From assembly GCA_033032865.1 (NCBI GenBank), contig JAWHQI010000068.1, forward strand, positions 8,308,001-8,372,000: a stretch of DNA of 64,000 bases, in the 5' to 3' direction. How positions within the stretch are numbered: position 1 is the first letter of the stretch; every line of letters begins with the position of its first letter. A model generated the notes under the pieces. It had not been told where the DNA came from, searched no databases, and saw nothing but the letters and a program-made list of their open reading frames with translations. The stretch is from Dactylorhiza incarnata (lineage: Eukaryota > Streptophyta > Magnoliopsida > Asparagales > Orchidaceae). Both the position numbers and the translations under genes were made by a program. Shown one piece after another: positions 52,957 to 64,000 of this stretch.

Positions 52957-54253
52957 TGAAAGTGCACAGTTAACCTCACTAGAATTCTCTAGAGGGGGGG
53001 GGGGGGCGGTGAATAGAGATTAAAAATATTTTGTGCAAAGTTAATATATATACATATGTGTATAATCACAGATTAGAGCTTCCCACACACCAACAAGAAT
53101 TAAGCAAGAAAATAATGTAAATGCAAGAAAATAAATCACAGCACAACACAAGAAAATATAGTGGTTCCCCAAACTTTGGGTAGTCCACTCTTCTACCCCT
53201 TGGTAGGAATTCACTATCTTGTACTGAGTCTTTTGATAAGGAGACTCTTAGAACCACCCTGAGTCTTTTGACAAGGAGACTCTTAGAACCAACTGAGTCT
53301 TTTGACAAGGAGACTCTTAGAACCAGTACACTGAATTTTTTGAAGAGAGATTCTAAAAACTCTTTTACAATGTTAGATGTAAGAAAGAAAGCAGGAAAGA
53401 TATAAGGACAAGAATGAATCTTCTTCCTAGCAAGAAGATTGGAAGCACAAGAAGTGAATTGAATCTTTCTTCTATAGAGAGAAGAAGATTTGCAGACTTT
53501 CTCTCTTTGTGAGAGCTATCAGATTTTGCAGCAGTGTGATTTCAGAAGCAGAAGAAGAAGAAGTGATTGAATGTTGCTGCAGAGCTTTTTCTCAATTTCT
53601 CTCTTTTCTCTTGGGAGCTTTTCCTCTATTTCAAAATGTATGTGGTGGATCACTTAACTGTCATTTTCTGCCGACCTCCTCTTTATTTATAGCTCTGTGT
53701 ATTCAAAATAATGCTATAGGAGGATAATTAATTAGCAGTCAGAAAAATAGAAAGATGAAAATGTTTCCATAATATTTATTTCTGTAGAAGGAAAGAACCA
53801 ATTCAGATTTCAAATAATATCCAAATAAGTTAAATCAAATTAGCCAAGAATCAGATATAAGGAAAGAATGATTCAGAACGGCTATAAAATATTGACACTT
53901 ATTCCATATAAATCAGATCTATTGAAAGAAGGAAAGAGATCTGGTGCATATTTAAATTCTGTCATGGAAATCGACGTGCGTCGATTATTATTCGACGCAA
54001 GCGTCGAGAGCATCCTTTCTGGACGTCGAGAGAAAAATAAGGAAGGTGCGCCGACTGAGGTGCGTCGATTTCATTAGATGCGTCGACTAGAAATCAGAGT
54101 GGCGTCGACTAGACTTACGTCAAAATCTTCCTAGAGTTACTTCGACTCAACCTGAAGGAAACGTCGAATACTATTCGACGCATATTTACTTAGCCTTGTT
54201 TTTTCATTCTTACAATTCATTTCTAGGGGTTAAGAGAAATCATTTTCCCAACA
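52957..54253 (-). repeat. Element F 3' LTR (1297 bp)
   Basis: Minus start TGTTGGGAAAATG at 54253, end CTTTCA at 52957. Dyads at 53978-53998 and 54161-54181. Minus-strand TATA (TATAAATAAAG) at 53681-53691. Three GAGTCTTTTGA(T/C)AAGGAG units at 53222-53302. A G run of 13 at 52994-53006. Confidence 0.93.
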
Positions 54254-54420
54254 AGCTCCCCCTATTTGTCTTAACCCTATTTAGAGGGAAATTGTACTAG
54301 CATATAATTAACCCAGCACGACATTTGTAAAGATAAGAAATATATTGAGTAACCAAAAAGGAAAGAAGGAAAGAGATTAGGAAAAGAAAGCACATGTCAA
54401 GTATTTGTCTTTCACAAGAA
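54254..54420 (-). other. F PPT and 3' untranslated stretch
   Basis: The minus strand reads AGGGGGAGCT next to the LTR start. The rest is AT-rich and matches the end of D's internal region. Confidence 0.75.
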
Positions 54421-56146
54421 TTAAACTAGAAACTTCTTTTTGTACATGAAGTTGACAAAAGCAGAATAAAGTTTCCTAGATAAGTCATGAATAGCATCAA
54501 AAATGTATCCCCTGGCTCTATCAGGTCTTTCCTGAACATTCCTGATGATTGTATGCAGTTTTTCCAAGAGTTTATCACCATCAGGAATAGTGTCATTTAT
54601 GGAGTAGCCTTTGCTGATGATGAATGCTGCCTTTTCATCAATCATCTCAATGGTAATGTTGTGAGATTCTTTTTGTGCAGGCTTGGGCTCAGGAGGTCCT
54701 TTGTTATCAACCTTTGGCCTAAACTTTGTTTTCTTCTCTGATTCCTGTTTCATAGGACTCTCAGTCATTTTTCCTTTCCCTTTCCAGGAATCTAACTTTG
54801 CAGGTCTTGATGGCTTTTTATAGGGAATGTATGTATCTTCTGTACATCCTATACCCTTCTTGTCCTTTTGACCCTTAGCCAGGATAATCCCTGCCTGAGG
54901 ATTTTTCTTTTGATAAGCTTCAATATCAAACAACTTATTTGGAATTTTGATAGAAGATTCAGCAAGGATTTGTTCCTTAGTCATTCCCTTGTTAATCTTT
55001 TCCATCCAATCTTTCCTTTTATCTTCCACTTCTTTTCTAGCTGCTTCATATTCATACAGTTCTCTTTCTCTTATCTCTTCATGCCTCTTTTCCATGTCAG
55101 GATCATGGTACTCCTTGACAGGACTGTTAGGACAGATACTAGGCATCTTTTCAAATCTTTTTATTTGCTCACATGCTTTTCTATACTTCTTTTCTTTTGC
55201 AAACTCCTTCCTTTCTTCTTTAGAAAAATTTTGCTAGTGGGGAGTGACTTCCCTTTTTCTCTTTATCTGTCCTCCTGGACTTTGCCTAGATATGATCTGT
55301 TTAGGGAGTCTTGCTGCTTGTGGAGGTAGAGGTAGCAGAGGAGGTAGAGAAGAAGGAGGAGTTTTCTCTTTGGGTGGAGAGGGAGCTATTTTAAGAAGAG
55401 TTCTTAGATGTTCTGTAGTAGAGGGAGGAATGATTTCTGGTAGAGTGTTTTCTGTGAAGGGATGATTGTCTTCTGCAAGCTCTGTTGCAGGGATGTCCTC
55501 AAGCAGAGGTGTCTTTAGCTTGATGTAACTGGCAGAGAAGCCATGAGAATGATGCTGCTGTTCCTCATCACATGAGGGTGCATTAATCCATACCTGGCCA
55601 TTCCAATCATCTGAGGTGGCTGCTTCTTCCTCCCCCTGGATTACTGGGTCCTTTACTACAGGAATCTCCCCCTGGTTATAAGGATCATCAGTTCTGAATG
55701 CTGAATCCACAGCATGCTCCCCTTCAGTGTTGTAAGAGGAGATTCACCAAAATGTTTGATGAAAGTGTAGTTAGAGTGATTTGAGAGGAGTGGAGCCTAT
55801 AAAAGAGTTAGAGGGAATACTTAGTGTTGGAGAGAAGAGATTTAAACCTGAGCTTTTAGTTGAGATCAAAAACCTGGCAAGAGGGGTTTCTGGAGCAACT
55901 CTCCCCCTGGTTTATATCCTTTAGGAAGGATGTAAACCTTTGTGGTGATAGAGGTTCTTCTCGAATAAGGGTATGAAGCTCAGGAAAAGATGCAGATAGG
56001 GTGGCCAATTTGGCTTCACAGGTGGTGATCATATTGGCACATTCATTGGAGAAGTTTTGTAGACGTGTCTGGAAGTCGTTGAGGAGATTTTCTAGAGCAT
56101 CGTTCATTGCTTTGATAAGGTCAGTTTGAACAGGAATAGGCGCCAT
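54421..56146 (-). pseudogene. Element F ORF3, broken
   Basis: Starts at ATG 56146 (MAPIPVQTDLIKAMND). The first segment ends at 55856. After a frameshift, 55234-55710 carries the acidic and proline-rich middle part (GQIKRKREVTPH). A TAG replaces the Trp codon found in D, and 54421-55146 then continues in the same frame to the conserved C-terminus (KLYSAFVNFMYKKKFLV). The three CCAGGGGGAG tracts of D's ORF3 are kept here, at about 55667, 55631 and 55902 on the plus strand as CTCCCCCTGG. Confidence 0.85.
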
Positions 56147-56574
56147 TGATGCAGGAAGAGAGAGAGAGGTAGAAGACGCAGTTTTGGCAGGTCCAGAGAG
56201 GTATTTGTTATGAAATACGAAGTACTATTTAAAGGAGATGAAACGTCGAGAAAGGAAACAGAAATCAAGGTAATCCAATCGTCAAAAGAGGAAGTAAGGA
56301 TTCAATTCTAATTTTGTCTTGAAGTCGACGTTACGTCGAATGAATGTCGACGTTTGCGTGGAGAGTGGCCAGCCTGGTGTTCAATCGACGTGTTCATAGT
56401 CTTGCGTCGATATGAACTCGACGCTACGTCGATAAAGGATCGACGTAGCATTATCTGGTGGAAGTCGGTGTCAACGTCGATTTTGTCTCGACGGAGCATC
56501 GATATGTATTCGACGTATCTTCAAGAGATTTTCTTAGATTGTCTGATTTCTGTAGAGTTCCCTATCAGTGGTGT
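56147..56574 (-). other. F spacer between pol and ORF3 with five dyads
   Basis: Copies of the 21-bp dyad are at 56333-56353, 56404-56424, 56426-56446, 56474-56494 and 56496-56516 (the last with GCATCGA as one arm). The TTTAAATAG element and the CT-rich leader of ORF3 are kept (about 56160-56245). Only some spacer sequences agree with D, while the length of 7 nt always does. Confidence 0.85.
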
Positions 56575-59500
56575 TTACAAGCTTCCATCAAGCATTCCTA
56601 AGGTGTTTATGAAATAGTTATGCTTAGTTTCATCTAAGGGTTTTGTGAAGATGTCTGCTCTTTGATTGTCTGTGGAAATATATTCTAAAGTTATTTTACC
56701 CTTCTCAACATTGTCTCTAAGGAAGTGATGTCTAATCTCTATATGTTTGGTCCTACTATGAAGGACTGGGTTGGATGCTATGGATATAGCACTAGAGCTA
56801 TCACAATATATCTTAGAGTTATGTATTTCCAATTTGTAGTCAAGTAGCTGATTTTGCATCCACAAGATTTGTGAACAACAGCTCCCAGCAGCTATGTATT
56901 CAGCTTCAGCTGTTGAGGTTAAGACTGAGGTTTATTTCTTACTAAACCATGAGATCAATCTGTCTCCTAGGAATTGGCAGGTACCAGATGTGCTTTTTCT
57001 ATCAACCCTACAACCAGCATAATCTGCATCTGAGAAACCTATTAATTCAAAGTTAGTTTCTGCTGAGTACCATAGTCCTAGGTCAGGGGTTCCCTTTAGG
57101 TATCTAAGAATCCTTTTTACAGAGGTGAGATGGGATTCCTTTGGATCAACCTGAAATCTAGCACATATGCAAGTTGCAAACATGATGTCAGGTCTGCTAG
57201 CTGTTAGATATAGAAGGGATCCTATGATGGCCCTATAAGTCTTTTGATCTACTGATTTTCCTTTATCATCTTTTTCTATAATGGCATTGGTTGTCATGGG
57301 TGTTTTCATGGTAGATGCTGATTCCATACCAAACTTTTTGATTAGCTCTTTAGTATATTTTGATTGTGAGATAAAGATTCCTTCACTACTTTGTTTTACT
57401 TGTAGTCCTAGGAAGTAGGAGAGTTCACCCATACTACTCATCTCAAATTTAGATTGCATAAGATTAGCAAATCTTGTACATAGTTTAGGATGGGTTGAGC
57501 TAAAGATGATGTCATCTACATATATTTGAACAAGAAGGAGTTGGTTTTTATGGGTTCTAGTAAATAGTGTCTTGTCTACTTTTCCTCTTTCAAAGGAATT
57601 TTCTAAAAGAAAATTTGATAGAGTTTCATACCAAGCTCTAGGTGCTTGCTTAAGACCATATAATGCTTTGTTAAGTCTATAAACAAAGTTAGGAGAAGAA
57701 GGATTAACAAAACCTGGTGGTTGCTCCACATATACCTCTTCTTGCAGATCTCCATTTAGAAAAGCACTCTTGACATCCATTTGGTAGACTTTCATCTTCA
57801 TGAAGGCTGCATACGCAAGAAAGAGCCTGATTGCCTCTAATCTGGCTACTGGAGCAAAGGTCTGGTTGTAGTCTATCCCTTCTTCTTGTCTATATCCTTG
57901 TGCTACAAGTCTTGCCTTGTTTCTCACAATTACTCCAGTGGAATCTAGTTTGTTCCTGTATACCCATTTTGTACCAATTACAGGGTAGTTTCTTGGTCTT
58001 TCAACTAGGTTCCATACTTTGTTTCTCTCAAATTGGCCTAGTTCTTCTTGCATGGCCATAATCCAGTGAGGATCACAATTTGCTTCCTCAAACTTCTTGT
58101 GATAGGAAGCATTGGAGCATCATCCCATTGGAGACTTGGTGTCTTGTTCTTACTCCTGCATTGGGATCTCCAATCACTTGAGCTTGTGGATGATCTTTCA
58201 AATTGATTCCTGTTCTGCCTGAATTTGTCAGTTGTACTTCATTCTCAATGGGATCATTGTTCAATTGTTCTTCCTGAACCATGTCCTCTTGTGGAGGAGG
58301 GTCTTGAGTGCTCTTTTCTGGGGTTTCTTGTTCAGACTCCTCACTTGGTTCCTCTAACTGGTTTTCCTTTCCATTTTCTGTGTTCTCTAGAGCTAGTTAC
58401 TCAAGCTGGGTTTCTATGCTGTTGTTTTCCTGTGGAACAGAACTGGTGGGAATTTCCTCCCCCTTAAGCAGCATGTTAGTTTCATCAAATACAATGTGCA
58501 TGGATTCTTCAATCTTAAGAGTTCTTCTATTGTAGCACCTATAGGCTTTGCTAGATGATGAATATCCTAGAAATATTCCATCATCAGACTTCTTGTCAAA
58601 TTTGGCAAGATGATCTTTCCCATTGTTTAGAATAAAGCAAGTACATCCAAAATTTTTAAAATATTTAACAGTGGGTGTTTTATTTTTCAGGAGCTCATAT
58701 GGAGTCTTTGATTTAGTTTTGTGTATGAGGCTTCTATTTAGAACATAGTTTGCAGTGTTGACTGCTTCAGCCCAAAAGGTTTTTGGTAATCCTGACTCTG
58801 CAAGCCGGGTTCTACCTGATTCTATTAAGGTTCTATTCTTCCTCTCAGCAACTCCATTTTGTTGGGGAGTTCTAGGTGCTGAGAAGCTTTGTTTAATACC
58901 TTCTTCCTCACAGAAACTACAAATCATCTGATTCTCAAATTCAGTCCCATGGTCACTTCTTATAATTGAAATATTTGTGTTGAACTCAGATTGAATCTGT
59001 CTTATGAATTTTGAGAGAATTTTATGGGTTTCAGATTTAACTCCTAGAAAGAATACCCAGTTAAACCTAGAATAATCATCAACAATGACCAAGGTATAGG
59101 ATTTTCCACCTAAGCTTTGAGTGGATATGGGACCAAAGAGATCCATGTGTAGTAAGTATAAAGACCTGGGAGAGTCATCCTTACCAATGGGTTTGAAGGA
59201 TGATTTGGTTTGCTTTCCTAGTTGGCAAGGTCTGCATGGAGAATCCTTAGAGTACCTACCCTTTGGTAAGCCTCTGACTAGGTTATTTTTAGCTAGTTTA
59301 CTGATTGTTTTGTAGTTTAGATGACCTAGTCTCCTATGCCATAATTCATTTTTATCAATAATATTATTGAATAAGCAAACTTCTGTGGGTGAAGAGCTAA
59401 AGTCCACTACATATACTTTCCATTTTTTAATTCCATTTAGTACTGTAGCACCAGTCTTGATATCTATAATATGGCAGAATAGTGTAGTATATTTTACCTC

Positions 59501-59761
59501 ATACTTACCATTCTCACATATCTGACTTATACTAATCAGATTGTGTTTTAGTCCTTTGACTACTGCCACATTCTTGAAGGTGACTTTCCCTTCTTTGAAA
59601 TCTCCAAATCCCTTGGTTTGGCCACAGGTAGAGTCTCCAAAGGTTACTGATGGTCCAAGTCTATCCTCAAAGTTGATTAATAGGTTTTTGTAACCTGTCA
59701 TGTGCATAGAGCATCCACTGTCCAAGTACCACACCATCCTGGAGATGTGATACATCTGCAC
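56575..59761 (-). pseudogene. pol: Element F pol, two nonsense changes and one frameshift
   Basis: Colinear with D's pol: protease [13 protein letters not shown], integrase with [22 protein letters not shown] and [10 protein letters not shown] with [10 protein letters not shown], RNase H with SDADYAG. Breaks: CAA to TAA near 58397 in the linker; an 11-bp deletion between short AAG repeats near 58098 just before RT; CAA to TAA near 56932 in RNase H. All catalytic motifs are otherwise kept. At the gag/pol junction one base fewer than in D puts pol in a different frame from gag. Confidence 0.92.
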
Positions 59762-59781
59762 ATAAAAGTTTAAACATTGGT

Positions 59782-61803
59782 TTAGACCCTGCTGAGCTGG
59801 GGTCCCTCTCTTTTATTAGTAAGAGATTTAATAAAGGAATAAGTGGGTTTTTCAGGATATCCTTCCTTCTTATGGGGTACTGGCTTATCATACCAATCTT
59901 CTTGGATGATATCACAGAAATAATGTTCATAATAGAAGGACATGGATTGAGAGATCTGTTTGGAAACAGAAGATTTTCTGTCTGATTCATTGCGTCGATA
60001 GGGATTTGAAATATACTTATGGTTGCGTCGATATAAATTCGACGTAGGTTTCTGGTTGCGTCGATATGAAGTCGACGCTTTCTTCATTCTGAGTCTATTC
60101 TCAGTCGAAGTATGAGAGAGGTTGTGTTGAGTATAAGTCGACGCATTTTGGTGTAAGCGTCGATTAGAACTCGACGCACGTCGAATAGTATTCGACGCAT
60201 GTTCAAATTCTTTGTGAGGATATTTTCCTAAGATTCCTTTATTTGTAATGGGATTTGGTTTACTAAAAACAGTGGTTATTTCTGGACTTACTTGTGATCT
60301 TACTCCTGTTAGATGATTTTCCCTAGTGGAGTGAATGGGATGTTTCCAGACAGGTTTGCTGGATGATTGAGATTTAGATGCTTCATTAGTATTCAGTTTT
60401 AGTTGTCTAAATCTATTAGAGAGATTTTCAGAAATATTCTTGAGCTTCTGGCCTCTTCCATTTAGAGAGTCCTCAAAGGCTTTAGCCTTTGCTAGCTCTT
60501 TTCTTAGTGTTAGATTGTCCGAGTAGATTTTGTTTAATTTCTCTTCTGAGAGTTCTAGATTGAGCTTATAATTTTTATGGTTTGTATTTACCTGTTTTAG
60601 ATTTCCTAATTCAATTCTTAATCCTTTTAATTCTTTTTCAGATTTGATTATATCTAAACATAGTTCTTTGAAATTTTGTTTGAAATCAGTAGAGGAAAAA
60701 TTATTAAGTATATTTACCATAGATGTAGCATCAAGCTTCTCAGTGGCCATCAGACATGTTTCCTTTTTCTTGACCTCTTCCTGATCATTATCTGATGAGG
60801 TGCTTCCTTCAGATTCTGAATCACTCCAGGTTTGAGCAATAAATCCTTTTTCTTTCTTTTTCTTCTTTAGATCTGTTCTTTTCAGATCTTTCTTGCGGTT
60901 GTTCTCCTTAGGACATTCAGGGGCAATGTGTCCTGGTTTCCTGCAAGTGTAACAGATAATCTCTTTATTAGGAGTTTTATTATACCTGGTTTTTGAGTCT
61001 CTTCCTCTGGATCCTTCTGTTTTGATCCACCTCTTGAACTTCCTAGCCAACAAGCTGATTAGCTCCTCTTCATCAGTAGATGATTCACCTTCAACATCCT
61101 TCAATGCAATACTCTTTTCTTTTGAGAGTGGAGATGCCTTTTCTTTCTCAGCTCTGGTTTTCAACAGTTGTTCATAGGATTTTAATTTACCCAAGAGAAC
61201 ATCTGTTGATATTTCTTTTAGACTTATGGAGTCTTTGATTGGCCAGATTCTTGAATCCCAAGAGCTGGGAAAGCAAGTCAGCAATTTATCATTTATCTCA
61301 GTGAGAGATATGTCCTTCTCAAGTTTTCTCAATTCATTGACTATGAGGCTGAATCTTGAATACATGTCAGCAACACTTTCACTTTCTTCCTTTTGGAAGT
61401 TTTCATATTGGGAGATCAGTAGTGCCTTTCTATCCTTTTTCTCATCAGCACTTCCCTCTACCATTTTGGTGAGAGCTTCCCATACTTCCTTAGCTGACTC
61501 ACAATCAGCAATCTTTTGGAAAATTTCATCTGAGAGGGTTGAGACTAGGATATTCATAGCCTTGACATCATGTCCTTGGGCTTTCTTCTCATCTTCAGTC
61601 CATTCAGCTCTTGGAACAAGTGTTTCAGTCACTTTTCCACTTGAATCCTTCCTGAATGGCTTGGGGGGACCTGTCAAGATCACATTAAACAATTCATTAT
61701 CAATAGAGTTTAAATAAATTCAAATTCTTGTTTTCCAAAGTGCAAACTTTTCCAGGTTGCAAATTGGTGGTCTGGTGGAAGCATAATCTTTGATTTGTGC
61801 CAT
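59782..61803 (-). pseudogene. gag: Element F gag, early nonsense change
   Basis: The start ATG is at 61803 (MAQIKDYASTRPPIC). Codon AGA became TGA at about 61723, some 27 codons in. From 61692 to 59782 the frame is open and matches D (CCHC knuckle CYTCRKPGHIAPEC near 60910-60951). The 3' end contains clean dyads at 60025-60045, 60058-60078, 60157-60177 and 60178-60198, and one with a decayed left arm at 60124-60144. They encode RR-containing repeats such as TSYRRN. Confidence 0.9.
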
Positions 61804-61893
61804 ATGATAAAATAGTTTTGAAAAAAAAATATATATATATATGAGAGGTAAGATCTTTTTGATCAAGGAGTTATCCTTTTTAGATCAACCTCC

Positions 61894-61906
61894 CTCTGAT
61901 ACCAAT
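61894..61906 (-). other. Primer binding site of F
   Basis: The minus strand reads ATTGGTATCAGAG directly after the 5' LTR end. Initiator tRNA-Met type. Confidence 0.88.
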
Positions 61907-61989
61907 TGAAAGTGCACAGTTAACCTCAATAGAATTCTCTAGAGGGGGGGGGGGGGGGTGAATAGAGATTAAAAATATTTTGTGCAAAG

Positions 61990-62038
<49 letters not shown>

Positions 62039-63231
62039 ATAATCACAGATTAGAGCTTCCCACACACCAACAAGAATTAAGCAAGAAAATAAAGTAAATG
62101 CAAGAAAATAAATCACAGCACAACACAAGAAAATATAGTGGTTCCCCAAACTTTGGGTAGTCCACTCTTCTACCCCCTTGGTAGGAATTCACTATCTTGT
62201 ACTGAGTCTTTTGATAAGGAGACTCTTAGAACCACCCTGAGTCTTTTGACAAGGAGACTCTTAGAACCAACTGAGTCTTTTGACAAGGAGACTCTTAGAA
62301 CCAGTACACTGAATTTTTTGAAGAGAGATTCTAAAAACTCTTTTACAATGTTAGATGTAAGAAAGAAAGCAGGAAAGATATAAGGACAAGAATGAATCTT
62401 CTTCCTAGCAAGAAGATTGGAAGCACAAGAAGTGAATTGAATCTTTCTTCTATAGAGAGAAGAAGATTTGCAGACTTTCTCTCTTTGTGAGAGCTATCAG
62501 ATTTTGCAGCAGTGTGATTTCAGAAGCAGAAGAAGAAGAAGTGGTTGAATGTTGCTGCAGAGCTTTTTCTCAATTTCTCTCTTTTCTCTTGGGAGCTTTT
62601 CCTCTATTTCAAAATGTATGTGGTGGATCACTCATCTGTCATTTTCTGCCGACCTCCTCTTTATTTATAGCTCTGTGTATTCAAAATAATGCTATAGGAG
62701 GATAATTAATTAGCAGTCAGAAAAATAGAAAGATGAAAATGTTTCCATAATATTTATTTCTGTAGAAGGAAAGAACCAATTCAGATTTCAAATAATATCC
62801 AAATAAGTTAAATCAAATTAGCCAAGAATCAGATATAATGAAAGAATGATTCAGAACGGCTATAAAATATTGACACTTATTCCATATAAATCAGATCTAT
62901 TGAAAGAAGGAAAGAGATCTGGTGCATATTTAAATTCTGTCATGGAAATCGACGTGCGTCGATTACTATTCGACGCAAGCGTCGAGAGCATCCTTTCTGG
63001 ACGTCGAGAGAAAAATAAGGAAGGTGCGTCGACTGAGGTGCGTCGACTTCATTAGATGCGTCGACTAGAAATCAGAGTGGCGTCGACTAGACTTACGTCG
63101 AAATCTTCCTAGAGTTACTTCGACTCAACCTGAAGGAAACGTCGAATACTATTCGACGCATATTTACTTAGCCTTATTTTTTCATTCTTACAATTCATTT
63201 CTAGGGGTTAAGAGAAATCATTTTCCCAACA
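61907..63231 (-). repeat. Element F 5' LTR (1325 bp)
   Basis: Copy of 52957-54253 with a longer (TA)n tract (61990-62035) and a 15-base G run (61944-61958). Dyads at 62956-62976 and 63139-63159. In the first, one spacer base differs from the other LTR while the arms are identical. Confidence 0.93.
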
Positions 63232-64000
63232 CACTTGTTACTAACTCCGATCCGTCCGGGAGTCGCACCTTCCTATGGATGGCTGTGAAGTGTTGAATTT
63301 GATCCAGATCGGCCACAAATTCTTCTGAGATGAATCAGTGCGAGGCACCCGTATCGAATAAGGTATATGTAGGCTTGCCGCAGACGAGTACTATACTTGA
63401 GTGATTTTTGTTTGTGTTGTTCAATGCTAAGGTTTGGAAGGTACTATTAATTATAAGAAAAACACTAAAGTACCTGTGATGACCCTAGCCGGGTTCCAGG
63501 GCTGGGCTAGGTCCAAGGCATACATCTGGTGCCTGTTCTGCCTATGCTCACGAACCTATAATCCACGACCGAGTCCACGCCCTCGGCCCCCGAAATGTTG
63601 GGCCGGTGGGGCAGCCTGTAGTGCTGGTGGTGCATTCCTTTAAAGGCAGTTCCTATAGATATGGCCCGTCTGGTGGCACTGGTAGCACTCCGGGGGGGGG
63701 GGGGGGGGGGGGGGGAGGTGGCCCACTCTCTAGCCTCGGCACCTCACACATTTGTAGAGGCTGAGTATCCAACACTGCCGACCCCCTCTGCTCCCGCCTC
63801 TCCTCCTAGAGGGGTCGGTCCTCCGTTCTCCTTTCCCTAATATCTCAACCCCCTTGCTGGTCTCTCCTGCCACCCCGGCCCTGGTCCTCTGTCGGTCTCT
63901 TCCTTCCACGAACACCGTGCTGGTCTGCCTCCAACTTCTTTGCCATCTCCAAAATCTTGGCCATACTGCTGTCTGAAACAAAGAGAAGGGCCTGCCTCAG
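63232..64000 (-). pseudogene. gag: Element H gag knuckle and protease N-terminus
   Basis: On the minus strand a CCHC knuckle (CYQCHQTGHIYRNC, about 63643-63686) ends in a stop. The aspartic protease motif YTLFDTGASH (DTG at 63347-63355) is followed by a TGA at 63335-63337. Upstream gag residues such as FVSDSSMAKILEMAKKLEAD are readable near 63900-63990. A 24-base G run (63692-63715) interrupts the region before the knuckle. Gag continues past the window edge. Confidence 0.75.

Larger units (their letters stand above)
52957..63231 (-). mobile_element. Element F: decayed sister copy of element D
   Basis: TSD CACTT lies at 52952-52956 and 63232-63236. The LTRs are 52957-54253 (1297 bp) and 61907-63231 (1325 bp). 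They differ mainly by a (TA)n tract and G-run length, plus a few substitutions. Gene order and most residues match D: gag, pol, dyad spacer, ORF3. Nonsense changes and frameshifts break gag, pol and ORF3. It shows the ancestral layout shared with D and is useful for telling conserved from drifting positions. Confidence 0.95.
41896..64000 (-). mobile_element. Element H: Tekay/Del-like Ty3/Gypsy chromovirus, decayed
   Basis: Internal region on the minus strand, running out of the window at the right. Own pieces are 41896-43082, 50827-52956 and 63232-64000. They give, in order on the minus strand, gag knuckle, protease, RT, RNase H, integrase and a chromodomain-like tail. G and F are inserted. 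Multiple stops and a changed RT motif show that it is dead. It is one of the oldest hosts in the stack. The 3' LTR is described separately. Confidence 0.85.

Noticed and set aside
61990..62035. (TA)n tract as a regulatory site
   Set aside because: Length differs strongly between the two LTRs of F; ordinary microsatellite slippage.

Overview
This is plant nuclear repeat DNA, probably from a flowering plant. No host gene, rRNA or tRNA gene is visible. Almost every base belongs to a nested stack of LTR retrotransposons. The lineages are sirevirus (SIRE/Maximus) Ty1/Copia, one other Copia lineage, a Tekay/Del-like Ty3/Gypsy chromovirus, and two Gypsy LTRs that look Tat/Athila-like. I rebuilt the nesting from LTR ends (TG...CA), 5-bp target site duplications (TSDs), primer binding sites (PBS, initiator tRNA-Met type) and polypurine tracts (PPT). 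Letters A to H and S1, S2 are my own labels.

Layout, left to right. A (1-3559, +): 3' end of a Gypsy element with its 3' LTR, inserted in the 3' LTR of B. B (3560-23533, -): decayed sirevirus that lost its integrase. It holds C (4325-14153, -, TSD CATTC), a sirevirus that lost most of RT and RNase H. C's 3' LTR holds the Gypsy solo LTR S1 (4606-6205, TSD CTACT). B's 5' LTR holds the sirevirus solo LTR S2 (20714-22420, TSD GCCAC). From 23534 to 25426 and 41481 to 41895 is the probable 3' LTR of H, a Tekay-like element on the minus strand that runs past the right edge. H's LTR holds E (25427-41480, -), a Copia element with a deleted RT. E's 5' LTR holds D (30750-40829, +, TSD GAGAC). H's integrase is split by G (43083-50826, +, TSD TAGTC), a gag-only non-autonomous element. 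H's protease is split by F (52957-63231, -, TSD CACTT), a decayed sister of D.

D is the only element that looks complete and young. Its two 1288-bp LTRs show no difference by eye. Gag, a 1070-residue PR-IN-RT-RH polyprotein with all catalytic residues, and a third ORF are all open. D could in principle supply proteins to the defective sireviruses around it.

The most unusual signal is a fixed-geometry inverted repeat, CGTCGA-N7-TCGACG. It occurs about 28 times in D and F. It sits upstream of the LTR TATA box, codon-aligned inside the end of gag, and between pol and ORF3. The 7-nt spacer varies in sequence but not in length. C and S2 carry the same geometry with slightly different arms. A, B and G carry unrelated arm sequences with 7-bp arms and spacers of 4 or 7 nt. 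ORF3 has a helical N-terminus, a proline-rich hinge, a basic patch, no membrane segment and a TATA-plus-CT-leader upstream. I propose, as inference only, that these dyads are family-private binding sites, possibly for an element-encoded protein such as ORF3.
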